From positions 53,689,448 through 53,753,447 of the forward strand of contig OY978525.1 of NCBI GenBank assembly GCA_963854835.1: a stretch of DNA of 64,000 nt. Reading direction: 5' to 3'. This document shows, piece by piece, positions 1 to 9,100 of the stretch. Position numbers and translations under genes: made by a program. Origin of the DNA: Megamerina dolium (lineage: Eukaryota > Arthropoda > Insecta > Diptera > Megamerinidae). The notes under the pieces are model-generated. The model did not search any database, was not told the DNA's origin, and was given only the letters and a program-made list of their open reading frames with translations. Numbering within the stretch: position 1 is the stretch's first letter; every line of letters starts with the position of its first letter.

Positions 1-1003
1 CAATTCTTTCGTTATCTGATTTAATTTAGTTTTATCCTGGGGTGACCTTGTAGATTGCAATTTTTGCGGAGTTTCCTCTTCATTTTTATTTTATCTTTGA
101 TGGCAGATGAATCTATATAGTTGTTGGTTTAGCATCTTGGCGGCGGTATTGAGTCAGATGCTGCATGATGTTATCATTAAAGTATGTTATAGCTGAGTGA
201 ATTTCATATTTATTTTTTAGTGGGACGTTTGTGTTTTATTTATTGTCTTTATTTCTCAGAATGTAGTCCAATCTGTATAATTACTATATACATTTTTGCT
301 ACATGATATTAAAGTACTTTGGAAAGTCAGAATAACTGGTGAGTGGTCAGGCGAAAGTTCATAGCTGGTTTGTATTATTAAATGATCATGTCTTACGCAT
401 TTTGAATTGTAAAAGTCAATAATGTCTGGTCTTTTCTTCATGTCAGTTAGCCAATATGTTGGTTCTATTGCCTATATTGCGTCTAGTAATTGTCTGCCTT
501 TTTTATTTGTTAGTTAAATTAAGTTCTTAGCATTGAAATCGCCTCCCGCGATGCATCGATTGTCAAGAGATTTCAGATAATCCATGTGTTGTTCTGTTTA
601 GGTGCACAGTAAACAGCTGACAGAGCTAGAGTACCATAAAAATCTTTGACTTGAATCGAGGTGCTTGCGGGTATTCTTCCTTACAAAATATAAAGTGTGT
701 TGCAATGCAACACACTTTATATTTTCATATATAATGATTGCTGTGCCGGTTGTTCGGTACTTTGGGTCTTTTTTAAAGCTTTTTTTGGAAAAATGTGTCT
801 CAGATACTATTACTACGTTAATGCAATTACTGTATATTAATGGTCTTAATTCTAAAATATGTAGGCTTAATCCATTCGCGTTCCACAAAACAATTTTTAA
901 GTTACTTGCTTTATCTATGAAGTTTATTTTATCGGTAGAGTGATAATGCTCATCATGTTAGTCATTTGTGAAATTAATTGTTTCATCATGTCTTTCAGTT
1001 CAC
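1..1003 (-). pseudogene. Jockey-clade LINE fragment: ORF1 tail and ORF2 endonuclease
   Basis: Read on the minus strand, about 1003-930 encodes the end of a Jockey ORF1 (methionine-rich tail ELKDMMKQLISQM). It is followed by an ORF2 that opens with the apurinic-like endonuclease motif VLWNANGL near 880 and SETHFSKKSF near 790. Further on come ALSAVYCAPK (about 610), GGDFNAKN (about 535) and ELSPDHSPVILTF (about 330), which are the later endonuclease blocks. The frame is broken several times, and the codon where ORF2 should start reads ATA. The element runs off the left edge before the reverse transcriptase. On the 5' side it meets a mariner at about 1003. In the family the endonuclease nicks target DNA to prime reverse transcription. 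This copy is dead. Confidence 0.82.
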
Positions 1004-1888
1004 TTGCAGAGACTGGTTTCGTCGGTTCAAAGAAGGACATTTTGACTTGAGTGACAAGAAGCGTGAAAATAGACCCAGAAAAGTTGAGGACCATGATTTG
1101 GATGAGGACGACACCCAATCGCAAAAAATGCTTGCCGAACAGTTAGGTGTTACTCAACAATTCATTTCCATACGTTTAAGAGTCATGGGAAGGTTTAAAA
1201 ATTTGGAAAATTGGTACCCCATGATTTGAACGATAGGCAGATGGAGCGACGACAAAACACATGCGAAATCTTGCTTGCTAGACAAAAAAGAAAGTCGTTC
1301 TTGCATCTTGTGGTGACTTGCTATGGAAGTGGATATACTTTGAGAATGCTGAACGAAAAAAATCGTGGGTCGATTCCGGCCAACCCGCAACTTCTTCTCC
1401 AAGACCAAATCGCTTTGGACGCAAGACTGTCAATGCTCACCGCTACCACCAACAACTAGTGAAATTGCGCCGTGCTTTGGCTGAAAAAGGGCCTGGTTAT
1501 GAACAAAGACATGAGAAGCTGATTTTTCTCCACGACCTCGCCCAATGCACACGTCAAAATTAGTTGGACACACTCCACTGTGGAGGTGCTACCACATCCC
1601 GCTTATTCACCAGATCTGGCTCCTTCTGACTATCACCTGTTTTCGTCAATGGGTCACGCGCTCGCCGAACAGCACTTCGATTCGTATGAAGATGTCGGAA
1701 AATGGATTGAAGAGTGGTTTGCCTCAAAAAATGAGGAATTCTTTTGGCATGGTATACACAAATTGCCCGAGAGATGGAAAAATGTAAAGCTAATTTAAAT
1801 ACTTTAAATAAATTAATTTTTGGCTTTCTATGAAAAAAATTGTGCTTTTTTTTTACCGAAAAACAGCGTATTTAAGCTTGTACACCTG
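1004..1888 (+). pseudogene. mariner transposase remnant, mauritiana-like
   Basis: The translation follows a mauritiana-subfamily mariner transposase (cut-and-paste, DDD triad). The N-terminal helix-turn-helix region has CRDWFRRFKEGHFDLSDK and MLAEQLGVTQQFIS, then MERRQNTCEILLARQKRKSF, KWIYFENAERKKSWVDSGQ, YSPDLAPSDYHLF, and the C-terminus HGIHKLPERWKN ending near 1798. The first catalytic block is spoiled. About two dozen residues are missing around GRKTVNAHRYHQQ, taking out the second-strand region. The HDNAPSH block reads HDLAQC and is followed by a stop. The 5' end with its terminal repeat is missing, and the coding sequence starts directly against the LINE at about 1003. Several frameshifts mean it cannot be active. 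Confidence 0.87.
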
Positions 1889-1890
1889 TA
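1861..1890 (+). repeat. mariner 3' terminal inverted repeat and TA target site
   Basis: The stretch ending CTTGTACACCTG at 1888 is the reverse complement of a Mos1-like terminus (CAGGTGTACAAG) and is followed by TA at 1889-1890, the duplicated target dinucleotide. No matching left terminus is present, which agrees with the 5' truncation. Confidence 0.7.
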
Positions 1891-1894
1891 TGTA

Positions 1895-2104
1895 TGAAGC
1901 ATAATTCATGTTATGATTGTGCATTTTTACTGGCATTATGCAATACCATTAAAAACGCAATAAATAATACTTTTTACTGATTACTGGAAAAAATTGCAGT
2001 AAAACCATTTTTTACTGATTACTGATAAAAATTGCTGTAAAAATATTTTTGTTCTGCTTACTGACAAAATTTGGAGTAAAAAATTTTAATTGCCTGATGT
2101 TTAT
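1895..2104. repeat. AT-rich TTACTG repeat block, probable hAT subterminal region
   Basis: The block repeats variants of TTTTTACTGATTACTG and ATTGCAGTAAAA every 50-60 bases (about 1974, 2012, 2055). It lies just beyond the C-terminal end of the minus-strand hAT relic. A similar block lies in the same relative place next to the second hAT relic (26930-27180). Subterminal arrays of short transposase-binding motifs are known for hAT elements. Assigning that role here is inference. Confidence 0.45.
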
Positions 2105-3270
2105 TTAGACAACTTGTTGTTGCTTCTCTTTCGACCAGGTATAAAAGTGTTTCCTGTAGATAATTGCCAGAGTTAGTGGAACCACACCATTAATACCTAT
2201 ATATCTAGTAAATATATGCATAAAACAAATACTTAATTGAAAATCAAGTGTAAAAATTGTACCATTACTTTCTTCCCAGAAATCAAAGAATGATTTTTGA
2301 GGTATTTGAGGCAGAACAGTAGTTGCGGCATTGGCTATATTTCCATACTTCACCACATAAGTGCTGAACATTTTTTGCCTACTTCCTCTGTTTGCATTGT
2401 TGCTGTTTCTAAAAGGGCTCTTAAAAATCGTAATTTAATTTAATTTAAGTGATCTCTTCTACAATAGGACTCATAAGCTTTGTGTATTCCTCTAAGTACT
2501 CAAGTTCACCACTGAGAATGGTAAGAATTTTTAAACGATAACACAGTTCCGCTAAATTGGTTGTATGTTGCAACAACTTCTTTACGGAATCATAAAGTGA
2601 GTTCCACCATGTTATGCATGTAGTTATTAAATACGTGTTTACACAGTCATACGTTTACAGATGTGTAGTTTCAGATGGAAATTGAGGACCTGAAACATTT
2701 GTCGAGTCATCTGGATCGGAGTCAGAGTCAGATTCCTCATCGCTATAATATTCATTTAAATAAATACGTATATCTAATATACTAAGTATATCACTTACAT
2801 AATTCGACTCTAAATTCTTTAAATGGCTTAACGAAGTTCGGTCCATTATCAGTGATCGTATAAACAATTTTTTCAACTGCTAGTTTATGTTGCTTGTTTA
2901 TGTCGCATATCATATTCGTCACACGATCAAAGGAATGAATTCCCTTAAGCCTCCGACAAGCCAGTACTACAGACGTACGCTCAAATTTGTTAGGATTTAA
3001 CCAGTGGCAACTGTAACCAAAAATGATTTTTGGTTACAGTTGCCTATGGACTGTGTTGCAAATAAAATCCAAAATGTCATAGTTAAAAGAGTGTTTGCGG
3101 TCTACGCCCTGTCTTCTTTTTTATTTTATTGACTTGAAGTCGCAAATTTTTTGTGGATGTTCCTTTCACAAATGCTTGATAAAATTAGAGCTAATGACAT
3201 GACAAGCACCAATCAAATATGTGTAGCTTGTAATCAATTTATTGGACTGCTTTTCCCTTTGCTTCTGATG
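2060..3270 (-). pseudogene. hAT-superfamily transposase relic
   Basis: Pieces in different minus-strand frames follow a hAT transposase in order. There is a BED-finger-like SSNFIKHL..KEHPQK near 3200-3150 and CRRLKGIHSFDRV near 2970-2920. The conserved block ITDNGPNFVKPFKEF lies near 2860-2820, with an acidic stretch DEESDSDSDPDD near 2735-2700. WWNSLYDSVKKLLQ lies near 2620-2560, then ELEYLEEYTKLMSP near 2510-2460. A weak C-terminal segment GNTFIPGRKRSNN ends near 2110. Frames change repeatedly, stops interrupt, and the tryptophan pair replaces the usual RW of this block. The relic is fragmentary, and the family assignment rests mainly on the TDNG and WNSLYD blocks. Confidence 0.66.
3006..3044. 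repeat. 39-bp perfect hairpin
   Basis: A 19-base arm (GGCAACTGTAACCAAAAAT) is followed by a single G and then the exact reverse complement of the arm. It lies inside the hAT relic between the BED-like and HSFDRV segments. It could be a small inverted duplication created during repair. No promoter or terminator role is suggested by its surroundings. Confidence 0.85.
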
Positions 3271-3520
3271 ATTTTGTTATATCAAACACTAAATGCAAAG
3301 TCAAGACTCAAGATTTTCAATCGGGTTTTTCTGTGTATTAATTCATAGTTTATATCTAATATATCATAGTCAAAATAAAAATTTGTTTCAAAATTATATT
3401 TCACGAAGGTGGACTCTCTTTATTGGTAATCTCATTCCGTTCATAATACTATACATATTTTCATTTCATCACATCACATTTGTTGAGTACATAAATCATT
3501 GAATATCCTCTCTGAGGTTG
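3271..3520. other. unassigned AT-rich spacer
   Basis: No reading frame or repeat I recognise. It lies between the hAT relic and the probable 5' end of the Jockey element. The exact Jockey 5' boundary could not be fixed, because no target-site duplication was matched with the 3' end near 26858. Confidence 0.4.
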
Positions 3521-3729
3521 TTGAGTGCGAACGCAAACAAACGTGTGTGCGCAATATTAAATAAATATATAATAAAGAACAACTAAAACCCAAAATAGAT
3601 ACTCGCAGAAAGAAGAGGAACCAACTCCACAAGTGTATACATATAATATACCTATACAACAAACTGAAAATAAAATATAGATACTGTGTCTATTTGTGCA
3701 AAATTAAAAATTATTAAAATTGATAATAA

Positions 3730-4079
3730 ATGAGTGTAAAACGCTCTCCACCCCCCGCGCGTAATTCGCCTTCAACTAATGTTATGGAGATTAAAACGAG
3801 TGTAGACGCCTGTCATGTAAATAAAAACAATGCTAAAGAACTAAACAGAAATATACTTCCAATCTCGTCTTTACCAACAAATAATTTGATCAGTGCTCAC
3901 TCCAACACGACACAGACCAACGGTACTTCTCTCTCGTGGAGCGAACAATGTCCCTCTCCCAATCTTATTGAGGGAACAACTACAGCTTCGAATAGCAACT
4001 CCGAAACTCATGTTTATAAACAAACAAGCAGCAACATTGTTGATAACACATTGAATGCAAATAAGTCAGAAACAACAAA
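3730..4079 (+). pseudogene. Jockey copy 1 ORF1, N-terminal segment
   Basis: An ATG at 3730 opens a serine-, threonine- and asparagine-rich segment of 116 codons (MSVKRSPPPARNSPSTN...), as is usual for the disordered N-terminus of Jockey ORF1 RNA-binding proteins. It ends at the BEL 5' LTR. With the BEL element and one ACAAA copy removed, the frame continues into VQTGMDRYITIKRK at 11687, matching VQTGIDRYIAVVKRK of the Jockey copy at 49214. The listed end is the insertion point, not a stop codon. Confidence 0.78.
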
Positions 4080-4357
4080 TGTTTGGCCATATACCTATAT
4101 ATAAGTTATAATGAAGTTCTATTATTATAAGTATCTAATTATATTATTATTGTGAATTATATTATATTACTATTGCAATAGACTAACTATGAATTCATCT
4201 CTATTTAGTACATACATATTGATACAACTGTGTAAACCGTTGATTTGTATGCTCTTATGAAATTGAAATATGATATTAAATTTAATTGTTAAAAAACCAC
4301 AGCTGGTGTGAGACAGTAAATTTCGTTGTCGACAACAAAAATTATTGTTGTTCAACA
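4080..4357 (+). repeat. BEL 5' LTR
   Basis: It runs from TGTTTGGCCATATACC to GTTGTTCAACA, 278 bp, and repeats almost exactly at 11404-11681. It supplies the promoter and polyadenylation signals of the element in this class. Specific core promoter motifs are not obvious. Confidence 0.95.
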
Positions 4358-4360
4358 TTT

Positions 4361-4378
4361 TGGCGCCCGAGCAGGGAC
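4361..4378 (+). promoter_or_regulatory. BEL primer-binding site
   Basis: TGGCGCCCGAGCAGGGAC lies three bases after the 5' LTR. It begins with TGG, complementary to a tRNA CCA end, and closely resembles lysine-tRNA primer sites of retroelements. The exact tRNA cannot be fixed without a tRNA set from this genome. Confidence 0.8.
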
Positions 4379-6155
4379 TTAAAAAGAAAAGTTTCTTTTT
4401 TTTTTTTGTGTTTAAAGTTTAATTTTCTTAAGAGTCTAACATACATAAAAAAGTGAACGTTAGTGACTGATCCAAAAAATTGTGCGAAGAAGAGCCTTGC
4501 GAGGATTCAACATTAGGATCAGCAAGCGAAGACTGGCTTCAGGACTATCAGGAGAGTTGTCGGCTGCGTACATCGAAGGAAAGTGGTAACAAAAAATGAA
4601 AGTATCAGGAATGAATAAGGTACTGTAAATGATAAATTCAGTAGACAATAGCTTGTGGTTAATAAAACATATATCAGTGAAAAATATAAAATTTGCGATA
4701 ACGTTATTCATTGATTTACGGTTCAAATGATAAAGACCGTTTTGAAAAGTAACTGGGCAACCGTTAATTAGACGCAAGTCTATTTTTTTACTAAATTAAG
4801 AAATTTTATTTGAACATTTCGCAAGTTTATGCTAAACAATTAAATATATGGCCTACAAACATTTCCTATAAATGTGGTAGCAGTTGGAAAAACACTGAAA
4901 ATTCATTTATTCAATTTGCACTGATAACAAGTTCTCAAAAGAACGAACGAAGTTTTAGTTGAGCACATATCGAATTTACGGTATTATTATCAAACGTTGT
5001 GCAATTGCATTTGTTATCGTCACTTTCTAGCCAAACTGCTTGTATTTTAAAATTTGAACGTACATCTGTGTTGGTAGAAACTTCGGGTTCATATTCTCAT
5101 TAATTGTGCAGTTGGATTTGATGTCGGTTTTCTCTTCAGTAAGTTGCATAATGTTGGGAACATTTTTATCTGCTATTTGTTTGTGGAACCATTGAAATAA
5201 AAAACGAAAAAAAAAAAAGCATATTGATCATATGGATCGTTGTCGTCGCTCTCACTGTTGATTGCTAGAATATTAACAGTTTGAAAATCCTTACATTACT
5301 AATACATATTGATCATATGAATCGTTGTCGTCGCTCTCACTCTGTTAATTGCTAGTATATTAACAGTTTGAAAATCCTTACATTACTAATACATATTGAT
5401 CATATAAATCGTTGTCGTCGCTCTCACTCGTTAATTGCTAGTATATTAACAGTTTGAAAATCCTTACATTACTAATACATATTGATCATATGAATCGTTG
5501 TCGTCGCTCTCACTCTGTTAATTGCTAGTATATTAACAGTTTGAAAACCATTAAATTATAAAAACATATCGATCATATGAATCGTTCTCGTTGTTATACC
5601 TCTGTTGTGCTTGGTACATTAACATTTATAAACCATTCAATCCATTGCGCCTTGAATGATAATTGTTTGTGCATCTATAAAGATATTGTCAGACACAATT
5701 TGATTTTTTGGTTTGAATTTTGAAGTTTAAAGTTGCCGCGACAATTGTTGGTGTTATTGTTGTGAATATACAACGTAAACACATATACACATACACTATA
5801 CATTGGAGTTTTTGAGTGTGGTACCAAACGTATATCTAATAAATACGTACATTGTTGATGATTGCCATATTAAGTTAACCAAAAGGAAAGATTTCGTTTT
5901 TTAAATAAATAAATAAAAGCACATTGAACAATACGTAAATTGTTTTTCTTTTTTTAATTGCTGGGTTGCTTCGCTATCTAGAAAATATTATAGGGTGCTG
6001 GTTAATTCGTCATTTTGTAATTAAATCGAGATTGTCTAACTATTTGCTTGAATTAAATTGAACATTTGGAAACAAATTGTATTCGACTAGATTCAATATT
6101 GTTGGTAAATTTATTGAATTTATTAAACGTAATAAATTACTAAATAATTACGATC
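4379..6155 (+). other. BEL untranslated leader
   Basis: Nearly 1.8 kb separates the primer-binding site from the gag-pol ATG. No coding frame of note is seen. It carries the tandem repeat array at 5219-5640 and is otherwise AT-rich. A leader this long usually holds packaging and regulatory sequence. That is inference from the element class. Confidence 0.6.
5219..5640 (+). repeat. five ~86-bp tandem repeats in the BEL leader
   Basis: Units begin with ATATTGATCATATG at 5221, 5306, 5393 and 5479, with a diverged fifth at 5566. Spacings are 85, 87, 86 and 87 bp. Each unit has CGTTGTCGTCGCTCTCACT, GCTAGTATATTAACAG and CCTTACATTACTAAT. The first four are nearly identical and the fifth has decayed. 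The position matches that of insulator or enhancer arrays in some fly retroelements, such as the Su(Hw) sites in the gypsy leader. The units do not contain an obvious Su(Hw) motif. Confidence 0.92.
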
Positions 6156-9100
6156 ATGCCTGGAAGTTTGAGCGATGAAGCAGCTTCTGTTCAAAAGCCG
6201 AGTACTTTAAGACAGCAAAGAGCAACAGCGCGTGGTAATATAACACGTATCAAAAACATGCTTGATAATCCAACGGTAACTTGGAATGTTATAGATTTGG
6301 AATGCCGGCTAGAAATCTTAGATTCTTATATTAAACAAATAATGGCATACCAAACCAAGATCGAGAGGGAGGATCCTGACGATGACCGAAGAGGCGATAT
6401 CGAGGATCTTTGCATAAGTGCTAAATCGAGGCTTATTCAGCTTATGGGGCAATATAAGCGTCGAGAGAGTCCAATGTTGGAGAGTACACTTGGTATTACC
6501 ACGCCTCAATCGTCTCGTCTTCCGAATCTGAAATTACCGACATTTAGTGGAAAGTACGCGGAGTACAAAAATTTTATAAGCTCATTCAATAACTTGGTCC
6601 ATGATGAGCCACATCTAGCGACAATTGAAAAATTTAATCATTTGTTGAGTTGTTTATCGGGTGACGCGCTCAGAACGGTAAAAGCATTCCAAGTCACAGA
6701 AGCCAATTATAAGAAAGCATTGGATCGTTTAGCAGAACGATACGATAAAAAAGGTTTGATATTTTTTGATAATATCGAGCAGTTATTTGACATTCCAAAA
6801 ATGACCAAACCAAATGCTTCAGCGCTTAGAAATGTGGTTGACACTGTATCCGCAATTTACGATTCGTTGCTATCATTGGGTACAGAGATGGATATAACAA
6901 ATGCATTACTCATTCAACTGGTACTATCAAAAGTTGATCCAGCTACAAAATCGAGATGGAACGATCAGTTGGATTACTCCACCCTTCCTTCATGGAACGA
7001 CTGCTCGAAATTGCTAATTCGTCGATGCCAATCACTCGAAGTAAATGACGACAGGTCGAATAGATACGACAGTTCTGAGCAACAGAATCCTCATAGAATT
7101 AAATCGCATAATAACAAGAAAAATGAATACAAAACATCATTTGCAGTTGCTGCGAGTGGTTTGGAAAATCAATGCATTTTTTGTAAATTGAATGGGCATT
7201 CAATACATAGTTGCAACTCTTTCGCTGCATTGACCGTTGGTAAACGGTTTGATTTTGTAAAAAAATCTGGAAATTGTATAAATTGCTTAAAGAAAGGACA
7301 CTCGGTCCGGAATTGTTCTCGATCTCATTGTCGAGTTTGTCAACGTCCTCATCACACTCTGCTGCATAAATATGAGGTGCAGCAGCAATCAAATCGCTTC
7401 GATAATCAGTTATCTGTGTTACCATCAACATCTGCTACTGCCAATGATACTCCACAACAATCGTTCCAGCGTTCTTCACACCATGTCTCGAATACAGATG
7501 ATGTCGTTGTATTGGCTACAGCTATAGTTAGAATAAAAGATCGCTATGGAAGTACCCACCTAGTAAGAGCGCTTTTAGACTCTGGATCACAAATAAATTT
7601 CATGAGTGAAGATTGTGCACAGAAATTACATTTAAAACGAGAATTTAAAGATCTAAATTTATCGGGTATTGGGGAGTTAAATGCGAACTTACGACATAAA
7701 GTTAATACTATTGTAGAATCAAGAGTTAATGACTACAAGTTTCAAGCAGATTTTTGGGTCATAAAGTCCATCTCGAGTTACCAACCTGAAGTTAATTTAC
7801 CCGTTGACTCATGGCAAGTCCCGGGGAATATTGAGCTGGCAGATCCCAACTTTAATAAAAGACAAAAAATTGATTTGTTAATTGGTGCCGATATATTTTT
7901 CGAACTTTTATCAATCGGTCAAATAAAATTAAACGATTCGTTGCCAACATTGCAAAAGACGTTGCTTGGTTGGATAGTTTCTGGTCGGTATAAATCACTT
8001 GAAAATTCGAAAAGTGGAGCATGCAATTTAGTAAATAAAAAAAGCGATATTCAGTTGGCTTCTTTAGATGCTATTGTGCATAAGTTTTGGGAAATAGAAG
8101 AAGTAGCAAGCACATCCAAAAAGTTTACGAAAGAACAAATGAGTTGCGAACAACATTTTATGAAGAGTACCAAGCGATTACCAACTGGTCGTTTTGAAGT
8201 TCGGTTGCCATTTAAAATGAATTCGTCAGCACTCGGAGCCTCATACGAAACGGCAAAACGACGATTTTTGTCACTTGAGCGTAGGCTTATGAGAACACCT
8301 GATGTCAAAGAAATGTATAATAATTTTATGATCGAATATTTGTCGTTAGGCCACATGTCTAAAACGGAAAACATAATTCCGACAGGGCCACATTATTTCA
8401 TACCACACCAAGTTGTCATAAGGCCTGAGAGTTTGACAACCAAGTTAAGAGTTGTGTTTGATGCCTCATGTAAAACATCATCCAATATCTCATTGAACGA
8501 TACTCTAATGGTCGGCCCAACTATTCAACCAAAGCTCTATATAAATTTATTGAAATTTCGTTATCGTAAATTTGCCATTACGGCAGATATTACAAAAATG
8601 TATAGACAAGTACAAGTCCATGAAGCAGACCGACAATTTCAGCTTATTTTGTGGCGGAAACATCCAAACATGCCTGTACAAATATACAAACTAAACACAA
8701 TAACATATGGCACTGCACCAGCACCGTTCTTGGCTATTCGGTGCTTAAATGAACTTGGCAATATTAATAGAGAAATGCGTGCGATTTCAAGGGTTATACA
8801 AGAGGACTTCTATGTGGACGATTTATTGTCAGGTGCTGAAACATTGGAGGAGCTTGAAAGCATTCAATATAATATAACAAAAATTCTCGATTCAGCTGGC
8901 TTTAAGTTGGCGAAATGGTATTCTAACCACCAGGTTCTCAATAATAGCGACAATGTTAAAAAAGAAATCACATTTAACGACACCGAAACCACTAAAACTC
9001 TAGGTATAGTTTGGCATCCGAAAAGTGATAAGCTTAATTTTAATCTCGTAGCAAATTTTGATACTTTGAAGGCTACTAAGCGCAATATTTTGTCGGTGTC

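Noticed and set aside
5219..5640. CRISPR-like array
   Set aside because: Units are tandem and contiguous with no unique spacers, and they sit in an insect retrotransposon leader.
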